The notes under the pieces: generated by a model | Database searches by the model: none | The model's input: only the letters and a program-made list of their open reading frames with translations | Told to the model about the DNA's origin: nothing | NCBI GenBank assembly: GCA_029263215.1 | Contig: JAJCXY010000035.1 | Coordinates: forward strand, 1 to 64,000 | Direction of reading: 5' to 3' | Source of the DNA: Acidimicrobiales bacterium | GTDB taxonomy: Bacteria; Actinomycetota; Acidimicrobiia; Acidimicrobiales; Aldehydirespiratoraceae | Length of the DNA stretch: 64,000 bases | Program-made: the position numbers and the translations under genes | In this document: piece after piece, positions 43,142-50,819 of the stretch | Layout of the letters: every line of letters starts with the position of its first letter | Position numbering within the stretch: position 1 is the first letter of the stretch

Positions 43142-43666
43142 TTGCGAGCACGGGCCCGTCTCAGCTGCTGCATCGTCGTGGCCGCGGCCGTCTTCATGGC
43201 CGTGACGGCGAGCTGTTCGGTCGAAGACGGCGATGAAACGTCGAGACTGCCCGCCTTGACGCTCGCCCTTCTGGATGGTGGAGGTGGCGCCGAGATCGAT
43301 CTCGGCGCCACCTCGGCCGCGCCACGAGTGATCAACCTCTGGGCCACCTGGTGTGCACCCTGTCGCGCCGAGTTGCCTGCATTCGACGAGGTCGCCGCCG
43401 GGGCCGGCGATCGCGTCGACTTCCTTGGAGTAAACGTTGCCGAGGACCCACAGACCGCCGCCGCCCTCATCGAAGAACTCGGACTACGTTTCGCTCAGGC
43501 CGTCGACCCCGATGGAGATCTCGGCGCCGAACTCGAAGTGGTCGGCTTGCCTTCGACCGTCTTCGCTACGGCCACAGGCGAGATCGTCGAGATCCACACC
43601 GGTCCGTTGACCGAGGACGAGTTGACCGAGCGGATAGATGCTCTCTTCGGGATTGACGCTTCCTAG
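43142..43666 (+). CDS. TlpA/ResA-like thioredoxin-fold lipoprotein
   Basis: A 174-aa protein with a lipoprotein signal (VTASC) and the thioredoxin motif INLWATWCAPCRAELPAF. VVGLPSTVFAT includes the cis-proline. Such proteins reduce cysteines of apocytochrome c or of copper-site proteins outside the membrane. The TTG start lies 3 nt after the PCu(A)C stop, so the two are coupled. A 34-bp perfect palindrome lies inside the gene. Confidence 0.85.
   Translation: MRARARLSCCIVVAAAVFMAVTASCSVEDGDETSRLPALTLALLDGGGGAEIDLGATSAAPRVINLWATWCAPCRAELPAFDEVAAGAGDRVDFLGVNVAEDPQTAAALIEELGLRFAQAVDPDGDLGAELEVVGLPSTVFATATGEIVEIHTGPLTEDELTERIDALFGIDAS
43281..43314. repeat. 34-bp perfect palindrome inside the tlpA-like gene
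   Basis: The sequence from GAGGTGGCGCC to GGCGCCACCTC reads the same on both strands over all 34 bases with no loop (centre GATC|GATC at 43297/43298). It encodes GGGAEIDLGATS, before the thioredoxin motif. It could form a strong RNA hairpin or a cruciform. Confidence 0.85.
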
Positions 43667-43672
43667 ACCGGC

Positions 43673-44704
43673 TCAGTGCTGTGCCGACGAAGCCGTGGCC
43701 GGTCGGCGGCTGATACGCAAGCCCATGTCGAGTCCGGCGAGTGCGACGGCTGCGAGTCCGATCACGATTGCCGCGACGGTCACGGCCCGGTCGAGTGCGT
43801 AGGGCGCGTCGGTCGGGATTATCGCTGCAGACACCCCATCGATCCGCAGCCATCCCCAGAGAGCCATGACCAGGCCAGTCAGCATGATGAGGCCCGAGAT
43901 CGGATCGTCCCAACCCTGATTACGCAGCGACAGGATCGCGAATGATGCGCACACCAACGCCAGCAGCGGAAGGATCCACAACATCGGCGTCGGCCCGGTT
44001 TCTGTTGGGAGTGAACTGAACTGCCAGACCCCGACACCGAGCGCAAGCAGAGCGATGAGAGAGCCCGTCAGTGCAGCCGCCCTCGTCCTTCCGACCTGCC
44101 GAACAAGCACCCCGATGGCGACGACCGCGGCGAGTCCCCCGAGCAAGGCGCCAATTGGGGAGGGAGCATCCTGCCAGACCGACTGCACGGTCACCGACAC
44201 CGATTCGCCGTCGACCACGAGGGGAACCACAGCCTCGAGGATGGTGTCTCCCGGCTCAGCGCCGGGAGGCCGCGCCCGATTCATCCAGTGAGTGCGATGA
44301 TCGTGCCAGGCGAAGTGCCCGTCGGCTCCGATCTCGATCCAAACCGGGTCGGCCTCGGCGTCCGCGATTGACGGGATCTCCTGTTCGCCGAATCGATCCT
44401 CGTTGAGGTAGCGACTGGGGGACCGCTCGTTTTCATACACGGTGCCGTTCGGCGCGAACCAGAGGTAGGGCTCGCCGCGGTAGCCGATCACAACAACATC
44501 GACACCCGGAGTCACGGCGAGTTCGAGAAAGCTGTCGCCACCGATCATTCGGAGCGCGATCCCGTCGTCGGCAGGGTCGACCGCTGTGATCTCGCTGCGG
44601 TAGTCGGTTGGGCCGGCGGGATCGGCGGCTGCGATCGAAGGATCAGTGAGTCCGATGACCAGAAGGGCACCCAGGACTGCAGCGAAGCGGTGGAGATGAC
44701 TCAT
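43673..44704 (-). CDS. Secreted/membrane protein of the copper locus with WHDHRTHWM motif
   Basis: A 343-aa protein. Signal peptide at 1-27; extracellular part up to about residue 180 includes GHFAWHDHRTHWMNRARPPG, a cluster of His and Trp that could bind metal; four to five membrane helices follow. I recognise the layout from actinobacterial copper loci but cannot name a family. It is the last gene of the minus-strand operon, overlapping the cupredoxin gene by 4 nt, so it probably works with it in copper handling. Confidence 0.65.
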   Translation of the reverse strand: MSHLHRFAAVLGALLVIGLTDPSIAAADPAGPTDYRSEITAVDPADDGIALRMIGGDSFLELAVTPGVDVVVIGYRGEPYLWFAPNGTVYENERSPSRYLNEDRFGEQEIPSIADAEADPVWIEIGADGHFAWHDHRTHWMNRARPPGAEPGDTILEAVVPLVVDGESVSVTVQSVWQDAPSPIGALLGGLAAVVAIGVLVRQVGRTRAAALTGSLIALLALGVGVWQFSSLPTETGPTPMLWILPLLALVCASFAILSLRNQGWDDPISGLIMLTGLVMALWGWLRIDGVSAAIIPTDAPYALDRAVTVAAIVIGLAAVALAGLDMGLRISRRPATASSAQH

Positions 44705-45093
44705 TGGCTGACCGCCACCACGATCTGGCCGCTCGGGTGGACGGTGCAGACGCCTTCAAACTCTCCCGGTGCGGAGAATTTCTGTCGGAGCGTCTCGTGG
44801 GCGCCGACGAAGAACGGTCCCACCAGATGGCCACGCTCGTCCTCGTTCACTATCTGGATCACCTCCCCGACCTTGGTATCGAGTCGAGCGGGGAGGATCT
44901 CCAGGGGTGTTCCCGCATCGAGCGCCTCGCCCGCGCCTAGGGGAATGACGAAGGCGTAGTCGGCGGGTGCATCGACGGCGCCGTCATCAGCGAGCTCGAG
45001 GGTTTCGTTGTCGCCATCGCCGCATGCGGCGACAAGTAACGAGAGTCCGACAAGGACCAGCACTACACGACGCAGACCAGGGCCGATCATCAT
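44701..45093 (-). CDS. Cupredoxin-domain lipoprotein
   Basis: A 130-aa lipoprotein (LLVAAC). The cupredoxin strands include GEVIQIVNEDERGHLVGPF (first His ligand) and FEGVCTVHPSGQIV (Cys and second His). The usual fourth ligand Met is not obvious; Gln may take the place. It is likely a periplasmic electron or copper carrier. It overlaps the SCO1 gene upstream and the membrane-protein gene downstream (4 nt each). Confidence 0.8.
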   Translation of the reverse strand: MMIGPGLRRVVLVLVGLSLLVAACGDGDNETLELADDGAVDAPADYAFVIPLGAGEALDAGTPLEILPARLDTKVGEVIQIVNEDERGHLVGPFFVGAHETLRQKFSAPGEFEGVCTVHPSGQIVVAVSQ

Positions 45094-45689
45094 GTCGTCT
45101 CGGCCAGCAGTTGTGAGAGGTCGTCGGCGATGTCCTCGGCCAGGATCCCGAATGGCCAGGTGAGAAGGAGCTGGCCTTCATCATCCACTACGTAGAGGAA
45201 CCCTGTGTGGATCACCTCGATCTCTCCATCGTCGGCCGTGGCGACGCCGTAGTCGGCCCCGAATGCATCGGCCGCCGCTCGAAGTTGACGGTCGTCGGTT
45301 GTGCGCAAGGCATGGGAGTTGGGGACGAACGACTGCACGTAGCCACTGATGATCTCGTCTAGGTCGCGCTCAGGGTCGATGGTTGCCATCGCCAACTCGA
45401 CACGTCCGGCGTCGTCGTCGTCCATCTTGCGCAGTGCGGAGCGCACATCGGAGAGCGTGGTGGGACATACGTCGGGGCAGTGGGTATAGCCGAAGTAGAC
45501 GAGCAGGAGGCCATCCTCCTCTGCCACGAACGACAAGGGAGAGCCACCGTTGGTGACCTCCGGTAGTTCCGTCGCACCAACCGATGGCAATGGTGTTCGC
45601 TGAATGCCGGCCAGCTCACGCGGTGCGTCGTCGCCGCACGCGGAACTGAGCAGGGCGAGGGCAAGCAGGGGGATGAAGAGGCGTCTCAT
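45090..45689 (-). CDS. SCO1/SenC-family copper metallochaperone
   Basis: A 199-aa lipoprotein (LLSSAC). The copper site is GYTHCPDVCPTTL (CxxxC) with the third ligand His in VIHTGFLYVVD. SCO1 delivers copper and reduces thiols at the Cu-A centre of cytochrome oxidase. Start at ATG 45689, which overlaps the cytochrome c stop (ATGA). PCu(A)C, TlpA and SCO1 together make the known Cu-A assembly set. Confidence 0.9.
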   Translation of the reverse strand: MRRLFIPLLALALLSSACGDDAPRELAGIQRTPLPSVGATELPEVTNGGSPLSFVAEEDGLLLVYFGYTHCPDVCPTTLSDVRSALRKMDDDDAGRVELAMATIDPERDLDEIISGYVQSFVPNSHALRTTDDRQLRAAADAFGADYGVATADDGEIEVIHTGFLYVVDDEGQLLLTWPFGILAEDIADDLSQLLAETT

Positions 45690-46063
45690 TCGAGTTCCTG
45701 GATGTAGGCGATGACGGCGTCGATCTCGTCGGCGGACAGTGCGTTGTCGGGCATGGCGATCGTGTAGCCCGTTACTTTCTCGGCGGCCGGGTCGGTGATC
45801 GAGCGATGCAGGTAGGCATCGTCGGCCACCACGGTCGTGCCGTCGTCCAGTTCCACGGTCGCCCCCGACAAGCCGGCCCACGCCGGACCGACCGAACCCT
45901 GGCCGCGATCGCCATGACAGGCAGTGCAGCCAGCATCGGCCGCGACCTCGCGGCCCTGCTGTCCGAGCGGGGAAAGGACGAGATCAGGGTCGGATACGCC
46001 GCCGCATCCAGCCGCGAGAACGACCGCAAGCACAGAAGACACCAAGGACACACGAGTGGTCAC
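45686..46063 (-). CDS. Small membrane-anchored cytochrome c
   Basis: A 125-aa lipoprotein (LAAGC) with one haem site AGCTACHGDRGQGSVGP and a Met ligand in YTIAMPDNALS. It belongs to short-chain class I cytochromes. The reading frame could begin at 46108 (TTG) or 46105 (GTG), but an ECF promoter lies at 46098-46071, inside that longer frame, so GTG 46063, 7 nt after the -10, is the likely start and the mRNA is leaderless. First gene of a four-gene operon with SCO1, cupredoxin and a membrane protein. Confidence 0.82.
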   Translation of the reverse strand: MTTRVSLVSSVLAVVLAAGCGGVSDPDLVLSPLGQQGREVAADAGCTACHGDRGQGSVGPAWAGLSGATVELDDGTTVVADDAYLHRSITDPAAEKVTGYTIAMPDNALSADEIDAVIAYIQELE

Positions 46064-46070
46064 GTCGAGA

Positions 46071-46098
46071 AGTCGTTCGAGACGGGCCGATAGTTCCC
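46071..46098 (-). promoter_or_regulatory. ECF-type promoter of the cytochrome c-SCO1 operon
   Basis: On the minus strand GGGAACT (46098-46092), 16-bp spacer, CGACT (46075-46071), then 7 nt to GTG 46063. Same core and spacing as the copies at 41233 and 42493. Confidence 0.8.
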
Positions 46099-46215
46099 GG
46101 GCCACCAAGATTTCCCGGAGTGGTCACTGAGTGCCTGAATGGAGTTGTGGATGGCCGCGGCGGCGTCGCCTCGTCTGCGCTCACGGCGGAGCCTCTTTGC
46201 CACTACTGTCGCACG

Positions 46216-46773
46216 ATGGAATATGAGCTGAGGCGAACCTGGATTGTTGTCGAACAGATCCATGCAGAGCATGGCGGGCGCGTCGACGAAGTGATCACTC
46301 GGATCGTGGGTCTTGCCGCGATCGACAACCCGTACGTCGCCGCCTATCAGGACGACCTGTCTGCGCTGTTTCACGTCGGAGCTGATCTCGGCAAGATGCT
46401 GATGTCGAAGATGGTGCCGTTGTCACCGTCGCCGGTCACCAGTTACGGCAAGGCGGCGTTGGTCGGCACCCTGGGCGACGTCGAGCACGGCCACGCGCTG
46501 TTGCATCCCGCGCTCGGCCAGATGATGAGAGACCCGATCGGTGGCGGTGAGGCGCTCATACCATCGAGCGTCAAGGTCGCGGCCGCCGGGGCTCCCCTCG
46601 ACATCCCCATGAGCCATAAGGACAACCCCTGGTCGTTCGATCACTTCGACTCGATCAGCGTCTCGGTGCCCGACGCGCCCCGACCCACCGAGTTGGTGAT
46701 GGTCTGTGCGATCGCAGACGGGGGTCGCCCCAACGCCCGATCGGGTAGTGGGCGGATCAACACGGGGGACTGA
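46216..46773 (+). CDS. Amino acid synthesis (AA_synth, DUF1185) family protein
   Basis: A 185-aa protein that matches this small family: RRTWIVVEQIHAEHGGRV, AYQDDLSALFHVGADLGKML, TSYGKAALVGTLGDVEHGHALLHPALGQMMR and the polar block with HKDNPWSFDHFD. The family's reaction is not established; members lie in amino-acid and amide catabolic clusters. ATG 46216 is used because residues before it are unlike the family. Its 3' end overlaps the next frame. Confidence 0.75.
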   Translation: MEYELRRTWIVVEQIHAEHGGRVDEVITRIVGLAAIDNPYVAAYQDDLSALFHVGADLGKMLMSKMVPLSPSPVTSYGKAALVGTLGDVEHGHALLHPALGQMMRDPIGGGEALIPSSVKVAAAGAPLDIPMSHKDNPWSFDHFDSISVSVPDAPRPTELVMVCAIADGGRPNARSGSGRINTGD

Positions 46774-47524
46774 GCTGGGAAAGCAGGCGCTTATAGCTGG
46801 CGTTCATGACTGGACGTCCCTTGGTAAGGATGCAGTCAAGGCGTGCTCTCTCTACCGGGTCGAGTTGCGAACCCAGCTCACGCTCGACGCCGAAGACGCC
46901 GGCCGAATCAGGGGCACCATTGCGGCGACTGCGACCGACGCTCCGGAACGTGTCCTGGCAGAGCTGATGGGTTACAGCGAGCAGGGTAAATCTTTTGCGT
47001 TCGACGAACCCAGCTACCGCCTCGAGCTTCCACACTCTTCGGACAACTGCGTGTACGAGGATCGTTCGGAGCTGGCAGCAATCCGCGGCCAGTTCCTCCA
47101 GATTGCCCACTTCCTTCCCGAGCGACGCATCCCAGGACTGAGTTACGGCGATGCGAACGAGTCCGGCGGAGGCGGCGGCAGCGAAGAGGATCCGGTCGGC
47201 CGGCTGGTGATCGACTCGCTGGAGGGGACCGGCTCGATCCAAGTTCACTGTGGCGACAGGACGTTTCCGGTGCCCTTGATGTCCACCCTCGTCCCGATGT
47301 GGTTCAGCGGTGCGCATCACAGCGACTACTACGAAGGTCTTGAGTTTCTTCTCAAGGAGGAGACCAGGGGGACCCTCGTCGCTTCCTTCGCGAGCGACAA
47401 TCCGATCGTCGATCCTAGCGACCCGACCGCGAAGGTCACCCAGGACACCGAGGTGAAGGTGTTCCACACCCCGCAGAGCATGGGTCGTGAGGAACCTGCG
47501 CGCCCGCCTGACCGATTCCCGTGA
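46748..47524 (+). CDS. Unknown protein
   Basis: A frame of up to 258 codons from GTG 46748 (a GTG at 46706 is also possible). Codon third positions are GC-rich and the product is acidic, which supports it over the antisense frame. From about residue 20 it looks like a compact alpha/beta protein, with a Gly-rich loop (ESGGGGGSEEDP) and a beta-rich end. I do not recognise it. Translation start is uncertain because no ribosome site is clear. It overlaps the AA_synth gene by about 26 nt. Confidence 0.5.
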   Translation: MGGSTRGTELGKQALIAGVHDWTSLGKDAVKACSLYRVELRTQLTLDAEDAGRIRGTIAATATDAPERVLAELMGYSEQGKSFAFDEPSYRLELPHSSDNCVYEDRSELAAIRGQFLQIAHFLPERRIPGLSYGDANESGGGGGSEEDPVGRLVIDSLEGTGSIQVHCGDRTFPVPLMSTLVPMWFSGAHHSDYYEGLEFLLKEETRGTLVASFASDNPIVDPSDPTAKVTQDTEVKVFHTPQSMGREEPARPPDRFP

Positions 47525-47554
47525 CGACTGGAGCCGGCAACATCCGTTAGCTGG

Positions 47555-50500
47555 TCAACGAGGCGTCCAGGGCCCTCCTGCGGCGTCTATCTCGGCGACT
47601 AATTCGGCCAACTCTGTGTCGATGAGAGCCGCTAGGTCATCGGCAAACGGCCCGAATGCCGAGGCGGCACGGTGGATAGCTTCTTGCTGGGCCCGAGTGG
47701 GTGGCTGGGTCGTGTCGAAGTGGTGTCCCGACACTCGGTCGACCATGGAACGGATCGACGGGTCGGGCGCCTCGGACAATCTCTCCCGAACGGGGTCGCC
47801 GCCGAGGATCCGGTTGAGTTCCTCGAGTCGGCGATGAATGGCCTCGAGCCTCCCGAAGAGGCCTGCGACATCGCCAGGGGTCTGCACGAGCGCGGCCCTG
47901 AGGTGCTTCACGCGGTCTTGAGCTCTCTCGATGTGGTTCGCCGCGCCCGCGGCCTTCCGTGTGAGCTCGGCGGTCGCGAGCTGGAAATCCGAGGTCGCTG
48001 TGAGGTCGGAATGATCGGCTGTCGCAGGTGTCGCCTTGACGACGAACGTTTCGGGACCCGCCAGCGGCTCGGTAGATTCGGGCGTGACCTGCACCAGCTC
48101 AACCGAGTAGTTCCCAGGCATGACGAGGGGACCCTTGGGGGGTGAGTACCAAGGGAGTTCGAAGTCGGGCTTCTCCAGCTTGATGGGCGGCGGAGGCGAC
48201 AGACGCAGGTCCCATGTCGAGCGATGCAGGCCTGCGTCCGTTGCCGCCTTCAGGCGTCGGATCGGATTACCGGTCTCATCGCGAACGACCAGGAAGACCC
48301 TGGGCTCGACCTCGAGGTGTTCCTCCCACAAGGTGTCCCAGCCGGGGAAGGGAACATCTTCCCGCTCGGGCAGCTGCTTCTCCGTCTCCACTCGTCGCTT
48401 CTTGGCCGTCTGGATGTCGGGGCCGAGTCGATAGGTGAAAGTCGCCCCGAACGAAGGGTTGGGCGCCCGGAAGGCGGCCGAGCCCAGGGTGGGTTGTCCG
48501 GCCGCCTGCATCGGCTGGTAAGGGATGTACCGCCAGGCGTCGCGAACGGGAAAGAGGTTTGCGGGCTGAGCGAGAGCCTCTGGGGACATTTCACGCAGCG
48601 GGCTGTAATCGTCGAGTACGTAGAGCCCCCGCCCGAAGCTGGCTCCCACCAGATCATCGTCTCGGCGTTGGAGCTTGATGTCGCGAAAGGCGATCGTGGG
48701 GACGTCCTTGGTGAACTTGTGCCAATTCTCACCGCGGTTCAGGGTGACGTAGATCCCGTACTCGGTACCGAGAAACAGCAGGTTGGGGTTGACGTGGTCC
48801 TGCTCGATCGTCCAGGCGATCGTGCCATCAGGAAGGTCGCCTCGAATCGACCGCCAGGAGCGGCCTCGATCTGCGCTCTCGAACAAGTACGGGGTGTAGT
48901 CGCCGTTCTTGTGGGCATCGGCCACCGCGAACACGCTGTCGGGGTCATGGCGCGAAGCCTCGACATCGTTGATGAACGCGTCGTCGGCTAGTGCAGGGAG
49001 TTCTCCTGAGACGCGCCAGTCCGTTCCACCATCCTCGCTCACCTGGATCAGGCCGTCGTCGGTGCCGACATAGAGAAGGCCCTCGGCCATCGGCGACTCA
49101 GTGATATGGGTGAGGGTGCTGTACCACGACATTGCCAAATGGTCGTAGAGGGCGTCGACACTCTTGACACTCCCGGCCGTCGACAACTCGTAGCGGTTTT
49201 GATCCTTCGTGAGGTCGGAACTGATCGCCGTCCACGAGTCGCCCCTGTCCTCGCTACGCCACACGCGTTGAGAACCGACATAGATCCGAGTCGACCGATG
49301 GGGGCTGATGAGGATCGGCGTGTCCCAGTTCCACCGCTCTGGAGGGTCGCCGCGCTGGGCCTGAGGTTGGATGTCCTGCAACTCCATTGTCCGGCGGTCG
49401 TAACGCATGACGTTGCCCACCTGCCATTCCAGGTAAGACGTCTCGGGATCGTCGGGATCGAACGCCACCTGATAGCCGTCGGCACCGAGAGGCACGTACC
49501 AGTCCTGGTTTCTGACGCCATCCACATGCATGGTTCTGGAGGGTCCGAACAGCGTTCCCAGATCCTGTGCCCCGCCGAGAATGTTGTAGAAGGGCTCGGA
49601 GTTGTCGAGTGCCACTCGGTAAAACTGGGAAATGGGCAGGTTCGGGAAGTGGCGCCAAGAGTCGCCATCATCGAACGTCTCGTAGAGTCCGGCGTCGCAG
49701 CCGACGAGCAGGTGGTCGGGCTGGGCAGGGTCGATCCAAATGGCGTGGTTGTCGCTGTGCTTGGCCTTGCCGGTCTCGTGGATCTTGAAGGTCTTGCCAC
49801 CGTCATCGGTGACGTGGAGGAACACGTCCACTTGGTAGACGCGATCCGCATCCACTGGCGATGCGGTGATCTCCTGGTAGTAGTGCGGACCGGTACCACC
49901 GGAGATGTATTCGTTTCTCCGTTCCCAGCTCTCGCCCCGGTCGCGGGAGCGATAGAAGCCGCGCTCGCTCTCATCGGCTTCGATGGTTGCGTAGACCACG
50001 TCGGGGGCTGCAGGGGATACAGCGAGCCCGATCTTGCCCATCTCGCCTTCCGGCAGACCTTCGGTGATGCGTACCCATGTGGCCCCGGCGTCGGTCGACT
50101 TGTGGATCCCCGAGCCGGGACCAGCACCGAGAAACGACCAGGCCCGCCGGCGCCGCTGATACGTGGCGGCGTAGATCACGTCGGGGTTGTCCGGCGCGAA
50201 GGCGATGCTCGTCACACCGGTGTCCTCGTCGATTTCGAGCACGGCGGCCCACGTAGTGCCACCATCGGCGGTCTTGTACAGGCCCCGGTCGCCACCGGAG
50301 GCCCAAAGCGGCCCTTCCGTGGCGGCGTACACGACGTCGGTGTCGCGGGGGTCGATGAGAATGCCGGCGATGTGCTCGGAACGTTCGAGACCCATGCGGG
50401 TCCAGGTCGTTCCGCCGTTGAGGCTGCGGTAAATGCCGTCGCCCCATGCCACATGGCGGCCACTGACGTTCTCACCCGTACCAACCCAAACGACATCGGG

Positions 50501-50749
50501 ACGGTTCGGATCGATCGCGACGCAACCGATCGAGTACGACCCCTGGTCATCGAACACCGGTGTCCACGTGGTGCCGGCGTTGATGGTCTTCCACACGCCA
50601 CCAGAACCGACCGCCACGTACCAGGTGGCGCGGTGACGAGGATGGACGGCGATATCGGCGATCCGCCCACCCATGAACGCTGGCCCGATGCTTCTCAGCG
50701 CCAGCCCAGAGATCGCCTCATCGAGTGGATCATCCTGTGTTCCCATCAT
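47555..50749 (-). CDS. Large BNR/VPS10-type beta-propeller protein
   Basis: A 1064-aa protein with many BNR/sialidase-like Asp-box repeats (SxDGGxTW type: KTADGGTTWAAV, KSTDAGATWVRI, RSRDRGESWERR, RSEDRGDSWTAI, ESADRGRSWRSI) across residues 20-720, as in sortilin/VPS10 and WD40/YVTN-like glycosyl-hydrolase-type proteins. The last ~150 residues are helical (TRKAAGAANHIERAQDRVKHLR). No signal peptide is seen, unusual for the class. Enzyme activity is not evident. It follows the alanine racemase gene on the same strand by 70 nt. Confidence 0.8.
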   Translation of the reverse strand: MMGTQDDPLDEAISGLALRSIGPAFMGGRIADIAVHPRHRATWYVAVGSGGVWKTINAGTTWTPVFDDQGSYSIGCVAIDPNRPDVVWVGTGENVSGRHVAWGDGIYRSLNGGTTWTRMGLERSEHIAGILIDPRDTDVVYAATEGPLWASGGDRGLYKTADGGTTWAAVLEIDEDTGVTSIAFAPDNPDVIYAATYQRRRRAWSFLGAGPGSGIHKSTDAGATWVRITEGLPEGEMGKIGLAVSPAAPDVVYATIEADESERGFYRSRDRGESWERRNEYISGGTGPHYYQEITASPVDADRVYQVDVFLHVTDDGGKTFKIHETGKAKHSDNHAIWIDPAQPDHLLVGCDAGLYETFDDGDSWRHFPNLPISQFYRVALDNSEPFYNILGGAQDLGTLFGPSRTMHVDGVRNQDWYVPLGADGYQVAFDPDDPETSYLEWQVGNVMRYDRRTMELQDIQPQAQRGDPPERWNWDTPILISPHRSTRIYVGSQRVWRSEDRGDSWTAISSDLTKDQNRYELSTAGSVKSVDALYDHLAMSWYSTLTHITESPMAEGLLYVGTDDGLIQVSEDGGTDWRVSGELPALADDAFINDVEASRHDPDSVFAVADAHKNGDYTPYLFESADRGRSWRSIRGDLPDGTIAWTIEQDHVNPNLLFLGTEYGIYVTLNRGENWHKFTKDVPTIAFRDIKLQRRDDDLVGASFGRGLYVLDDYSPLREMSPEALAQPANLFPVRDAWRYIPYQPMQAAGQPTLGSAAFRAPNPSFGATFTYRLGPDIQTAKKRRVETEKQLPEREDVPFPGWDTLWEEHLEVEPRVFLVVRDETGNPIRRLKAATDAGLHRSTWDLRLSPPPPIKLEKPDFELPWYSPPKGPLVMPGNYSVELVQVTPESTEPLAGPETFVVKATPATADHSDLTATSDFQLATAELTRKAAGAANHIERAQDRVKHLRAALVQTPGDVAGLFGRLEAIHRRLEELNRILGGDPVRERLSEAPDPSIRSMVDRVSGHHFDTTQPPTRAQQEAIHRAASAFGPFADDLAALIDTELAELVAEIDAAGGPWTPR

Positions 50750-50819
50750 CTCCTCGATTCCCGAAGGCCCTCGACATCAGACATTGGGGACATCAGACCA
50801 TGCCAGAGCGACTCTTGCT

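Noticed and set aside
46757-47467. 236-codon minus-strand frame
   Set aside because: Opposite frame has better codon third positions and a more protein-like composition.
48100-48140. Another GGGAACT element on the minus strand (in the BNR gene)
   Set aside because: No CGACT at 16 bp and it lies inside coding sequence.
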